This document shows, in pieces, positions 35,096-42,837 of a stretch of DNA of 64,000 nucleotides. Source of the stretch: Bradyrhizobium zhengyangense (lineage in GTDB: Bacteria; Pseudomonadota; Alphaproteobacteria; Rhizobiales; Xanthobacteraceae); the NCBI RefSeq assembly GCF_022012435.1, contig NZ_JAKLUA010000010.1:124001-188000 (forward strand), written 5' to 3'. A model generated the notes under the pieces. The model was not told the origin of the DNA and did not search any database. It was given only the letters and a program-made list of their open reading frames with translations. Numbering within the stretch: position 1 is the first letter of the stretch; each line of letters starts with the position of its first letter. The position numbers were made by a program, and so were the translations under genes.

Positions 35096-36181
35096 TTAAA
35101 GACGCTGTCCGCTCTGGTCGTCGAACAGCGAGAAAGCTTCGGCTGGAAACCGCAAGCCTAGGACATCGCCCGCGCCTGCCTTTGCATCGGCATCGGCGCG
35201 GAAGGAGAACGCGGTCCCGTCGGCAAGGCGGCACCAGATCAGCGCATCGGCGCCCATTGGTTCCACCATCTCGACTCGTGCCGTCACGGCGGACGGATGA
35301 TCGGAGCCGATGATCTCGATGTGCTCGGGACGGATGCCGAGGACGGCGGGGGCATCTGATAGCGGCGAACGGAACGCGTAGCCGTTCAGGTCGAACCTGA
35401 CATCTCCGGCGATGAACGCCGGGCCGCCATTACGGACAATCCGGCCGCGAAGGAAATTCATCGCGGGCGAGCCGACGAAGGAGGCCACGAAGCGGTTGGC
35501 CGGCTCGCGATAGATCTTTTTCGGCGTATCGAGCTGCTGAATGACGCCGCCCTGCATGACGGCGATACGGTCGGCAAGGGTGAGCGCCTCGATCTGGTCG
35601 TGCGTCACGTAGATCATGGTGGCGCCGAGGCGCGCGTGCAGCCGCTTGATCTCGACCCTGAGCTCGGCGCGCAATTGGGCGTCGAGATTGGAGAGCGGCT
35701 CGTCGAACAGGTAGACGCCGGCATGGCGCACCAGCGCGCGGCCGATCGCGACGCGCTGGCGCTGTCCCCCGGACAGTTCGGACGGACGCCGGTCGAGCAG
35801 TTCGGTCAGCCGCAGCATCTTTGCGGCCTCGCCGACGCGGCTATCGATCTCGCCCTGCGGCGTGCGGGCAACCTTCAGTCCGAACGACAGGTTCTTGCGC
35901 ACGCTCATGCGCGGATAGAGCGCGTAGCTCTGGAACACCATGGCGATGCCGCGATCCTTCGGCTCGGCCCAGGTCACGTCGCGATCGCCGATCCGGATCT
36001 GGCCGCCCTTGACCTCGATCAGTCCCGCGATGGCGTTCAGAAGCGTCGACTTTCCGCAGCCGGAGGGGCCGAGCAGGACGAGGAATTCGGAGGCGTCGAC
36101 GTGAAGGTCGAGATTCTCCAGAACCTTCAACCCGCCAAAGCCGATCTGCAGCTTCGTGATATCGACGTTGGAGCGTTCCAT
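35096..36181 (-). CDS. sugar ABC importer ATP-binding protein (MalK/UgpC type), importer 2
   Basis: A 361-residue ATPase. Walker A GPSGCGKST is at 38-46, the Q-loop is in MVFQSYALYPR, LSGGQ at 136-140, Walker B ends in LFDEP, and the switch His is in VTHDQIEAL. A C-terminal TOBE regulatory domain follows (VLGIRPEHIEII). It begins 6 nt after the second permease and is the fourth gene of the importer. Confidence 0.95.
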   Translation of the reverse strand: MERSNVDITKLQIGFGGLKVLENLDLHVDASEFLVLLGPSGCGKSTLLNAIAGLIEVKGGQIRIGDRDVTWAEPKDRGIAMVFQSYALYPRMSVRKNLSFGLKVARTPQGEIDSRVGEAAKMLRLTELLDRRPSELSGGQRQRVAIGRALVRHAGVYLFDEPLSNLDAQLRAELRVEIKRLHARLGATMIYVTHDQIEALTLADRIAVMQGGVIQQLDTPKKIYREPANRFVASFVGSPAMNFLRGRIVRNGGPAFIAGDVRFDLNGYAFRSPLSDAPAVLGIRPEHIEIIGSDHPSAVTARVEMVEPMGADALIWCRLADGTAFSFRADADAKAGAGDVLGLRFPAEAFSLFDDQSGQRL

Positions 36182-36187
36182 GTTGCC

Positions 36188-37072
36188 TCAGCCCTTCACA
36201 GCGCCCGCAGCGATGCCGCGAACGAACCAGCGGCCGGAGCCGAAATAGATCACGAGCGGCAACAATGCGGTGAGCAGCGTGGCGGCCATGTCGACATTGT
36301 AGGCGCGCTCGCCTTGCGTCGAGTTGACGATGTTGTTGAGCTGCACGGTCATCGGTAGATTATCGCGGCCGGCGAACACCAGCCCCAGGATGAAATCGTT
36401 CCAGATGCCGGTGGTCTGCAGGATCACCGCGACGACGATCATCGGCGTCGCCATCGGCATCATGATGCGGGCATAGATCTGATAGAAGCCGGCGCCGTCG
36501 ATGCGCGCGGCCTTGAACAGTTCGATCGGCAGCGAGCTAAAATAGTTGCGGAACAGCAGCGTCATGGTCGGAAGGCCGAAGATCGTGTGAATGGTCACGA
36601 TGGTGGCAAGCGACTGGCCGAGCCCCGTAAACGAGAACACCCGCACCAGCGGATAGATGAACACCTGATAAGGGATGAAGGCGACGACCATCATCGCGCC
36701 GAACAGGATGTTGGCGCCGCGCACGCGCCACAGCGACAGCGCGTAGCCGGTCAACGATCCCACGACGATCGAGATCACCACCGACGGCACCAATATCCGC
36801 AGCGAATTGAAGAACCCGGTCCTGATGCCCTCGCAGGTGAGCCCGGTGCAGGCCGACGTCCAGGCCCTGACCCATGCCGCAAGGCTCGGCGAGGCCGGCA
36901 GCGCGAGCAGATGGCCCTGCCGGATCTCGGCCATCGGTTTCAGGGACGTGACGATCATGACGTAAAGCGGGAGCAGGAAGTACAGTGCAGTGATCAGGAT
37001 GAACGCATAGAGACCCCAACGCGCCGGGTTGACGCGCCTCGGCCTGACAGAGCTGAGAGCGATCGCGCTCAT
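36188..37072 (-). CDS. sugar ABC permease (MalG/GtsC type), importer 2
   Basis: A 294-residue permease with six predicted helices. The EAA coupling loop is in ELFKAARIDGAGFYQIYARIM, and the C-terminus RWFVRGIAAGAVKG is typical. The ATG at 37072 overlaps the upstream permease by 4 nt and gives the family length; the longer frame upstream is an out-of-frame reading of that permease. The segment SACTGLTCEGIRTGFFNSL resembles glucose/mannose (GtsC) permeases. Confidence 0.94.
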   Translation of the reverse strand: MSAIALSSVRPRRVNPARWGLYAFILITALYFLLPLYVMIVTSLKPMAEIRQGHLLALPASPSLAAWVRAWTSACTGLTCEGIRTGFFNSLRILVPSVVISIVVGSLTGYALSLWRVRGANILFGAMMVVAFIPYQVFIYPLVRVFSFTGLGQSLATIVTIHTIFGLPTMTLLFRNYFSSLPIELFKAARIDGAGFYQIYARIMMPMATPMIVVAVILQTTGIWNDFILGLVFAGRDNLPMTVQLNNIVNSTQGERAYNVDMAATLLTALLPLVIYFGSGRWFVRGIAAGAVKG

Positions 37073-37947
37073 CGCACCTCTCCCTTCCGCGCGCGCCAAT
37101 AAAGATAGGGCGCGACGACTGCGATCACGGTCACCAGCATGGTGGTGGCGGCCGCGGTTGCGAGCCCGATATTGGCCCGCTCGAACAGATGGTCCATGAC
37201 GAACTTGGCCGGCACTTCGGAAGCGATGCCGGGGCCGCCATTGGTCATCGACACCGACAGGTCGTAGAGGCGCACGACGGCGGTCGAGAGCAGCACCGTG
37301 GCGGTCGCAAAGCTCGCGCCCATCATCGGGATGATGATGGATATGTAGACCCGCCATTTCGGCAGGCCATCAACCCTTGCCGCCTTCCAGATTTCATCGT
37401 CGACGCCGCGAAGACCGGCCAGCATGATCGCCATCACGAGGCCCGAGGCCTGCCAGACGCCGGCGATCACCAGGCAGTAGATCGCCGTCTCCGGCCGCAC
37501 GATCCAGTCGAAGGTTGCGCCCGCGAAACCCCAGCTGCGCAGCACATACTGGACGCCGAGGGTCGGGTTCAGAAGCCACTGCCACACCAGCCCCGTGACC
37601 ACGAAGGACATCGAATAGGGATAGAGGTAGATCGAGCGGATGGTGTCCTCGGCCCGCACCCGCTGGTCGATCGCGACCGCCAGCAGGATCCCGATCAGCA
37701 GCGCCAGCGAGACGAACAGCACGCCGTAGATGATGATGTTGTGGACCGAGGTGATCCAGCGATCGTTGGTGAACAGCAGTTGATATTGCCGGAAGCCGAC
37801 GAAATTGTTGTTCGGAAGCATCCGCGAATTGGTCAGCGACATCCACGCCGTCCAGCTCGTGGCACCGATATAGACGACGAGCATCACCATCAGCGCCGGC
37901 AGGAGCGCCGAGATGACGGACAGTTTGGAGGTCAGCGAAAGACGCAT
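37069..37947 (-). CDS. sugar ABC permease (MalF/GtsB type), importer 2
   Basis: A 292-residue permease with six predicted helices. The coupling loop reads DEIWKAARVDGLPKWRVYISI. Segments such as TSWTAWMSLTNSRMLPNN and YLYPYSMSFVVTGLVWQWLL resemble glucose/mannose-type GtsB permeases. It follows the solute-binding gene by 76 nt and overlaps the next permease. Confidence 0.94.
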   Translation of the reverse strand: MRLSLTSKLSVISALLPALMVMLVVYIGATSWTAWMSLTNSRMLPNNNFVGFRQYQLLFTNDRWITSVHNIIIYGVLFVSLALLIGILLAVAIDQRVRAEDTIRSIYLYPYSMSFVVTGLVWQWLLNPTLGVQYVLRSWGFAGATFDWIVRPETAIYCLVIAGVWQASGLVMAIMLAGLRGVDDEIWKAARVDGLPKWRVYISIIIPMMGASFATATVLLSTAVVRLYDLSVSMTNGGPGIASEVPAKFVMDHLFERANIGLATAAATTMLVTVIAVVAPYLYWRARKGEVR

Positions 37948-38023
37948 CGTATCGCCGGATTGGAGAGGGATCGACGGACCGGGAGCGGCGGCCGACCATA
38001 TGCCGGCCGCCCCTTGCGATGCA

Positions 38024-39265
38024 TCACTCGGCGGATTTCAGCACCGCAGCAACCTTGGCGGAGAATTCATCGGCGCTCATATTGGTGTTCCAATATTGCG
38101 AGATGGCATCCTGCAGCGCACCGGTCAGAGAGGGCGGCGCCAACATGTCGCCGGACGGCATTTGCTGGGCCTTGTCTGCGACATAGCGCATGCCCTTCTG
38201 GGCGCAAGCGTCCAGGGCTGACGTGTCGACATCGCTCCGCACCGGGATCGAGCCCTTCTTCAGCGCGAACTGAATCTGCGTCTCCGGCGTCAGCATCAGC
38301 CTCGCCAAGGTCATCTGCGCCTTGGTGGTGGCAGGATCCTTTGCCTTCGGGAAGACGAACACATCGCCGCCCATCACATAACCGCCGTTGCCATTGGATA
38401 GCACGGTGCAGCCGTAATCCTTCTCGGGGACCTTGCCGGCGGCGACGAACTCGCCCTTGGCCCAGTCGCCCATGATCTGCATTCCGGCCTTGCCCTGGAT
38501 GACCATGTTGGTTGCGTCATTCCAATTGCGGCCGGGCGCGCCAGGATCGACATAGTCCTTGAGCTTCTTGTAGGTGACGGCGACCGTCTTGAACTCGGCG
38601 CTCTGCGCCAGCGCCGCGTCGCGCTTGCCAAGGATGCCGGTCCACATCTGCGCGCCGCCGACACCGATCATGACCGCGTTGAACAGATTCTGTTCCCAGT
38701 TCTTCTGGCCCGAGAAGGCCAGCGGGATCACCTTGCCGTCGGCCTTGAGCTTCTCGAGAACGGCAAGCGCGTCGTTCCAGCTCTTCGGCTCGTCGGCGCC
38801 GACGGAGGCGAGCACCGCCTTGTTGTACCAGAGCCAGTTCTGGCCGTGGATGTTGATCGGCACCGCATACATCTTGCCGTTGCGGGTCGCCGCGGCAATG
38901 ATCGCGGCCGGCATCACATTTTTCCAGTTGCCTTCGGTGGCGATCGCATCGACATCGGCGAGCAAGTCGCCTTCCACCAATTCGTCGAACTGCTTGCCGG
39001 TGTTGAGCTGCATGGCAGTCGGCGGATTGCCGGACACGGTGCGGGTGATCGCTGCGTTTCGTGCGTTCGCCGCGCCGGCGACCGCGCTATCGATCCAGGT
39101 GCCGCCTGCCTTGGTGAACTGGTCGGCGAACACCTTCACGGCGGCGGCCTCACCGCCGGAGGTCCACCAGTGGATCACCTCCGCCTTCATCTCCTGGGCG
39201 TTGGCAGGCAACGAGACAAGCGCCGTCGTGGCAACAGCCACCGCGGCAAGCAGTGTGCGCTTCAT
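38024..39265 (-). CDS. sugar ABC solute-binding protein (GtsA-like), importer 2
   Basis: A 413-residue periplasmic binding protein with a Sec signal peptide (MKRTLLAAVAVATTALVSLP, cleavage near ANAQE). The mature start VIHWWTSGGEAAAV and the segment TVSGNPPTAMQLN are characteristic of glucose/mannose-binding GtsA-like proteins. The ligand is probably a hexose or a small glycoside. The ATG at 39265 starts the signal peptide. It is the first gene of the long minus-strand block, 52 nt downstream of the LacI-type operator. Confidence 0.93.
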   Translation of the reverse strand: MKRTLLAAVAVATTALVSLPANAQEMKAEVIHWWTSGGEAAAVKVFADQFTKAGGTWIDSAVAGAANARNAAITRTVSGNPPTAMQLNTGKQFDELVEGDLLADVDAIATEGNWKNVMPAAIIAAATRNGKMYAVPINIHGQNWLWYNKAVLASVGADEPKSWNDALAVLEKLKADGKVIPLAFSGQKNWEQNLFNAVMIGVGGAQMWTGILGKRDAALAQSAEFKTVAVTYKKLKDYVDPGAPGRNWNDATNMVIQGKAGMQIMGDWAKGEFVAAGKVPEKDYGCTVLSNGNGGYVMGGDVFVFPKAKDPATTKAQMTLARLMLTPETQIQFALKKGSIPVRSDVDTSALDACAQKGMRYVADKAQQMPSGDMLAPPSLTGALQDAISQYWNTNMSADEFSAKVAAVLKSAE

Positions 39266-39316
39266 GACTTCCCTCCCGTGTAGGCCCATTTGCGGGCCGA
39301 TTACCCTTTACAGGCT

Positions 39317-39334
39317 TATGTAATCGATTACATA
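39317..39334. promoter_or_regulatory. LacI-family operator palindrome
   Basis: TATGTAATCGATTACATA is a perfect 18-bp palindrome with the central CG dinucleotide usual for LacI-family operators. It lies in the 148-nt divergent region between the solute-binding gene (start 39265) and the lacI-type gene (start 39414), so one site could control both. Confidence 0.82.
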
Positions 39335-39413
39335 TGATCGTATCACAACCGCAGGATTTTGCAAGCGCGGCGATGGCACAGCATGTCCAAGCCGCCTAGA
39401 TCTGGATCAGCAG

Positions 39414-40469
39414 ATGGCCAAGCGCACCAAGGAGACACGTCGGCCGCCCGCGAAGATCGCCGATGTTGCGCGGCTCGCGGGCGTTTCTGTTGCGACAGTG
39501 AGCCGGACGCTGGCGCGGCCGGCGGTCGTGAGCGAGGATACCCGCAACCGCGTGCTCGCCGCGGTCCGCGACACGTCCTATACGCCGAACATCTCGGCGA
39601 GGAATCTACGCGTCCGCAAGACCATGGTGGTGCTCGTGGCGGTGCCCGACATCGCCAATCCGTTCTTCGCCGAGATTCTGCAGGGCATCGACGATACGCT
39701 GTCGGCCGCCGGTTACGGTCTCGTCATTGCCAATCTGGCCGGTCCGCCGGAGAAGGAGGCGCGCTACGTCGATCTGGTGTGTGCCGGTCAGGCCGACGGT
39801 GTGCTGCTGCTGTGCGGTCACGTGATGCGGAGTCGCGACCGCGACTTGCGCGATGCGCACGTGCCGCTGGTGGGAGCCTGCGAGTATATTCCCGGGGCGA
39901 GCTTCCCGCAGATTTGCATCGACAATGTCGGTGCCGCGCGCGAGGCGGTGCGGCATCTGATCAAACTCGGGCATACCAGCATCGCCTATCTGTCGGGACC
40001 GCAATCGACGATCCTGGAACGACAGCGCCTCGAAGGTTACAGGCAGGCCCTGAAAGAGGCCGGCATTGCTGCCGTCGACGGCTTGATCATGCCCGGCGAT
40101 TTCACGTTTCGAACCGGTGTCGAGGCCGGGCGCGCACTGCTTGCGCTCAGCCCGGAGGTCCGTCCGACCGCATTGTTCGCCGCCAATGACGAGATGGCGA
40201 TCGGCCTGATCAAGACCGTGCACGCGGGGGGACTGCGGGTCCCGCGCGACCTTTCTGTCGTCGGTTTTGATGGCATTCCCTATGCCGATTATTGCGAACC
40301 GACGTTGACCACCATTGTCCAGCCGCGCCGGGAGCTCGGCGCCAGCGCCGCCGCCGAGCTGATTGCACTGATGACGACGGAGAAGTCAGCGGTACGCAAG
40401 GATATCGAGCTTCCCGCGAAGTTGGCATTGCGCGACAGCACGTGTCCACCATCGACTCGCAGCACCTAG
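39414..40469 (+). CDS. LacI-family transcriptional regulator of the sugar block
   Basis: A 351-residue regulator. The N-terminal HTH and hinge read KIADVARLAGVSVATVSRTL (14-33), and a periplasmic-binding-protein-like effector domain follows (VVLVAVPDIANPFFAEILQGI, AIAYLSGPQ-type segment, VVGFDGIPYADY near the C-terminus). It should bind the palindrome at 39317-39334, repress the divergent importer genes and respond to a sugar derived from the pathway. The ATG at 39414 gives the normal family start. Confidence 0.95.
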   Translation: MAKRTKETRRPPAKIADVARLAGVSVATVSRTLARPAVVSEDTRNRVLAAVRDTSYTPNISARNLRVRKTMVVLVAVPDIANPFFAEILQGIDDTLSAAGYGLVIANLAGPPEKEARYVDLVCAGQADGVLLLCGHVMRSRDRDLRDAHVPLVGACEYIPGASFPQICIDNVGAAREAVRHLIKLGHTSIAYLSGPQSTILERQRLEGYRQALKEAGIAAVDGLIMPGDFTFRTGVEAGRALLALSPEVRPTALFAANDEMAIGLIKTVHAGGLRVPRDLSVVGFDGIPYADYCEPTLTTIVQPRRELGASAAAELIALMTTEKSAVRKDIELPAKLALRDSTCPPSTRST

Positions 40470-40479
40470 CTGCCAACGG

Positions 40480-40668
40480 TCATTTTGAAAGCGCTACAGA
40501 AAGTATCGCAAACAGAGCGCGATCACCGCTGCTCTGAGCTACCTGTTGGCTTGTCGCATACCCGTGCGCCAACTCGACGTTTGCCTCGGAAACGTGCCAT
40601 TTCCATAGCGCAGGCTCCTGATGGATCACGGTGACTTCCAGAAGCCGCGGCGTGAAATAGGTTTTCAT
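40480..40668 (-). CDS. small protein of unknown function
   Basis: A 62-residue protein (MKTYFTPRLLEVTVIHQEP...) with a W-K-W motif near the middle. The N-terminal strand pattern LLEVTVIHQEPALWKWHV loosely resembles the 60-residue protein at 41517-41699 (YTVVQTLNPSGWKWSF). Both look like members of small conserved families of the host genus. No cysteine, signal or membrane helix. Function unknown. Confidence 0.6.
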   Translation of the reverse strand: MKTYFTPRLLEVTVIHQEPALWKWHVSEANVELAHGYATSQQVAQSSGDRALFAILSVALSK

Positions 40669-40781
40669 GCCACGACTATGCGCCGCTACACACGGTGAGT
40701 CCATCTTCTGCTTCATGGCCCGGTCCAGGCGGCTCTCGCGTCATGCATGAGCCTGGTTGCCCGACTCCACTCGTTGCAGCG

Positions 40782-40943
40782 TCACTTCGGTGGGCTGCCC
40801 TCGCATTTCGCGGCCGCCTTATCAGCCTCGAGCATTTCGATGGCGCATCGGATCATCGCCAGGCTAAGCGAGTCCATTCCCGGGGCTATCAACCTGCGGA
40901 ACTGTTCAATCTCGTTGTCGATTCGGTCGCACTCGTTGCACAT
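40782..40943 (-). CDS. small coiled protein with N-terminal CxxC
   Basis: A 53-residue acidic helical protein beginning MCNECDRIDNEIEQFRRL. The N-terminal Cys-x-x-Cys could bind a metal; the rest looks like one or two amphipathic helices (SLAMIRCAIEMLEADKAA). The ATG at 40943 is preferred because a leader element shared with other small genes ends 20 nt upstream. Function unknown. Confidence 0.6.
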   Translation of the reverse strand: MCNECDRIDNEIEQFRRLIAPGMDSLSLAMIRCAIEMLEADKAAAKCEGSPPK

Positions 40944-40963
40944 GGACGTCCCGCGGCTTGGAG

Positions 40964-40991
40964 GCGGGAGCAACAAGCTCAGTCACCGATA
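40964..40991 (-). promoter_or_regulatory. recurrent leader element, copy 1
   Basis: On the minus strand it begins TATCGGTGACTGAG and ends GCTCCCGC. It lies 20 nt upstream of the start codon at 40943. Related elements precede the genes at 41353, 42680 and 44421 at almost the same distance. It could be a promoter, an untranslated-leader control site or an RNA target; see findings. Confidence 0.6.
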
Positions 40992-41152
40992 GTCGCCTAG
41001 ATATCCGAAAAGGTGATCAAGCTTAAAGCCGCTCTTCCAGCCGCGTTCCCTGAAGCTGCAAAAAATGAGACGCAGACCGCACCTGACCAGGTAAAGGTCG
41101 GCTTCGACACGGCGGGCTGAAGTCCATCACCTCGGGCAGGACCAGTCCAAAT

Positions 41153-41353
41153 CTAGGACGGCGCCCGAAGTCCCGGCGAGGTCAACCACTCGTTGATCTC
41201 TCCAGCAACATCGATCTGCCTGGCCTTTCGCAAGAGCTCCGTGCGGCGAATGCCGACCGGCATCCCCTTGGCCTGCAGGCGGAGATTGATCGCCTCTTGC
41301 GCGAGGCGATATTCGAATGTCGAGGATTGTCCTGGGGATCGATGAGCCGACAT
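41153..41353 (-). CDS. small protein of unknown function, paralogue A
   Basis: A 66-residue protein that is 51/66 identical to the one encoded at 44421-44621 (same length, same ends: SPxQSSTFE, RRTELL-KARQ-DVAGE, WLTSPGL). It is soluble, charged and mostly helical. The DNA upstream is also shared, so the whole region is an inverted duplicate. The pattern of conservative changes between the copies indicates that both are real coding sequences. Function unknown. Confidence 0.75.
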   Translation of the reverse strand: MSAHRSPGQSSTFEYRLAQEAINLRLQAKGMPVGIRRTELLRKARQIDVAGEINEWLTSPGLRAPS

Positions 41354-41378
41354 ATTTGACGCTCCGCTGCGGGGTTGA

Positions 41379-41411
41379 GCGGGAGCGCAACTTGCGTCCA
41401 CATCACCGATA
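41379..41411 (-). promoter_or_regulatory. recurrent leader element, copy 2
   Basis: On the minus strand it begins TATCGGTGATGTGGACGC and ends GCGCTCCCGC, 25 nt upstream of the start at 41353. It is nearly identical to copy 4 at 44363-44395 and shares both ends with copies 1 and 3. Confidence 0.65.
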
Positions 41412-41516
41412 GATGCTAAGGGCGGCGCGGTGGTAGCGGGACAATGCGCCTTTACCTGCCGGATAGCGAGCGCATTGTTTGGGTCCGAGCAGGAACCATG
41501 CGCGAATTGCCGAGTG

Positions 41517-41699
41517 CTAGCCGCGGACCCGCTGAGCCCTGAGCAATTGGCCGATCGCACGTTGAGCCGCGACGATAGCCTCCGCTCGGTTGAAGGCGAT
41601 CCCTGTTTTGGGGGATCGACCATGTCGCTCAAACGACCATTTCCAGCCCGATGGATTGAGCGTCTGGACGACCGTGTATTCAATACCCTGATATTGCAT
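41517..41699 (-). CDS. small protein of unknown function
   Basis: A 60-residue basic protein with a short beta-type N-terminus (GIEYTVVQTLNPSGWKWSFE) and a C-terminal helix (FNRAEAIVAAQRAIGQLL). Its W-K-W segment recalls the protein at 40480-40668. No signal, membrane helix or cysteine. The composition and helix suggest a real small gene; function unknown. Confidence 0.55.
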   Translation of the reverse strand: MQYQGIEYTVVQTLNPSGWKWSFERHGRSPKTGIAFNRAEAIVAAQRAIGQLLRAQRVRG

Positions 41700-41751
41700 G
41701 CGCTATCACAGCTCTGTGTCGAATCAACCCGTCTGCCGCGACTATGTCCGG

Positions 41752-41961
41752 TCAATCATCATTGCTTGAAGTCTTGTTTGAACGATCGACGCGGACAGCT
41801 CTAAACTCCGCAGGCCCGTCAAGCAGGCGATGCTTTCGTATCTGCCGTTCCTTGGGACTCGCCGAGCTGTCTGCCTTGTCCTCCAATGTCGCGGTGGCCA
41901 AGCGAAGGGCCCGCCTTCGTTGGCGGACGACCCTGCGACCTCCCGCATCTTCTTCCGTCAT
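41752..41961 (-). CDS. possible small basic protein
   Basis: A 69-residue frame beginning MTEEDAGGRRVVRQRRRALRL, highly charged, with agagg about 9 nt upstream of the ATG. The sequence looks helical and reasonably protein-like (ATLEDKADSSASPKERQIR). No relative occurs in this window and the competing frames are also open, so it is offered with modest confidence. The surrounding DNA to 42021 shows no other gene. Confidence 0.4.
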   Translation of the reverse strand: MTEEDAGGRRVVRQRRRALRLATATLEDKADSSASPKERQIRKHRLLDGPAEFRAVRVDRSNKTSSNDD

Positions 41962-42021
41962 TCAATCGGGCCTCTGAATTGGAGCGCAGCCGATCGGGCT
42001 CGCCCGCGCGATCGACGAGAC

Positions 42022-42294
42022 TCAGCAGCCGCGGCAAATATTCTTCAGCTTTGCAGCTGTTCGGGCCTCTTCCGCAAGGAATGGATCCTTGTCTCCCGAC
42101 GACCCGGCGATGCCGTTTTCGGCAGGTTTCGCAGTCTTTGGCGGAAACGCCGCATCGTAACAGGAGAGGCGCGCACTGGTGCTCTCGATCGCTCGGCAAC
42201 TCGGCTCCTTGACGGAAGCCGCTAACGCCGATGCGCCGATTGCCGATGCGAGCAACAGCGCTGCCGTCCAAGTGACTGGTCGAGCCTTCTTCAT
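42022..42294 (-). CDS. small secreted protein with Cys pair
   Basis: A 90-residue protein with a Sec signal peptide (MKKARPVTWTAALLLASAIG, cleavage near ALAA). The motif CRAIESTSARLSCYDAAF, of the form C-x(n)-RLxCYD, is found at the start of small periplasmic proteins of several unrelated systems, including VasI/TagO-like ones. The C-terminus ends with another CxxC-like pair (ICRGC). It is likely periplasmic and disulfide-bonded; role unknown. Confidence 0.7.
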   Translation of the reverse strand: MKKARPVTWTAALLLASAIGASALAASVKEPSCRAIESTSARLSCYDAAFPPKTAKPAENGIAGSSGDKDPFLAEEARTAAKLKNICRGC

Positions 42295-42310
42295 GCCGAA
42301 TATCCCATCG

Positions 42311-42505
42311 CTATTTGCTCTTGCTGGCCCAGGACGGACGCTCGCCGGTCCAAGCCGGAAGAGCATCCCACTCGGACCAACGCATCCGGCGCTCCTCACC
42401 TCCGACCCTCACGAAAACAAAGGGCGCATCGTCCCGGCCCGTTTTCGAGCCAACGAAGATTGCTGGAACTCCGTAAGCATCCCTGATGATTGCTGTGTTT
42501 GCCAT
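42311..42505 (-). CDS. small protein of unknown function
   Basis: A 64-residue protein starting MANTAIIRDAYGVPAIF, beta-rich at first (PFVFVRVGGEERRMRW), then Trp-rich (MRWSEWDALPAWTGERPSW). It lies 16 nt upstream of the small secreted-protein gene on the same strand, so the two may be co-transcribed. No known family recognised. Confidence 0.6.
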   Translation of the reverse strand: MANTAIIRDAYGVPAIFVGSKTGRDDAPFVFVRVGGEERRMRWSEWDALPAWTGERPSWASKSK

Positions 42506-42572
42506 CTTCGGCTCCCGCTTGGCTTGAACTGGCTCCAGCGCCTGCATTTTGACGCATGGTGATCGAACGAGC

Positions 42573-42680
42573 TTACCGCTGTAAAATGGCCGCGATCGTA
42601 ATCAGCAGCGCAGGGAAGACGGGCACCAGCAACGGTGGTACGGGCCACTCACGAATGTCGGATTTTTCGGGATTTGACAT
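42573..42680 (-). CDS. 35-residue membrane microprotein
   Basis: A short frame from ATG 42680 to TAA 42573 encodes MSNPEKSDIREWPVPPLL followed by a hydrophobic helix (VPVFPALLITIAAIL) and a final QR. A soluble charged head plus a single transmembrane helix is a common microprotein layout. The recurrent leader element (copy 3) ends 24 nt upstream of the ATG, just as it does before other small genes, which supports translation. Confidence 0.5.
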   Translation of the reverse strand: MSNPEKSDIREWPVPPLLVPVFPALLITIAAILQR

Positions 42681-42704
42681 CTGACCGCCTTTTATCGGGT
42701 CAAG

Positions 42705-42733
42705 GCGGGAGCGCGACGCTCTCAGTCACCGAT
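42705..42733 (-). promoter_or_regulatory. recurrent leader element, copy 3
   Basis: On the minus strand it begins TATCGGTGACTGAGAG and ends GCGCTCCCGC, 24 nt upstream of the 35-residue gene start at 42680. It is most similar to copy 1. Confidence 0.6.
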
Positions 42734-42837
42734 AACAGCCACGTAGCGCGCGGTGATACCAACAGTCTAGCAGCGTTCTCGACAGCAAGCGAGATCAATC
42801 TCAACCGATGGTTCGCCGATTGTCCAAGGTGCGCGCC

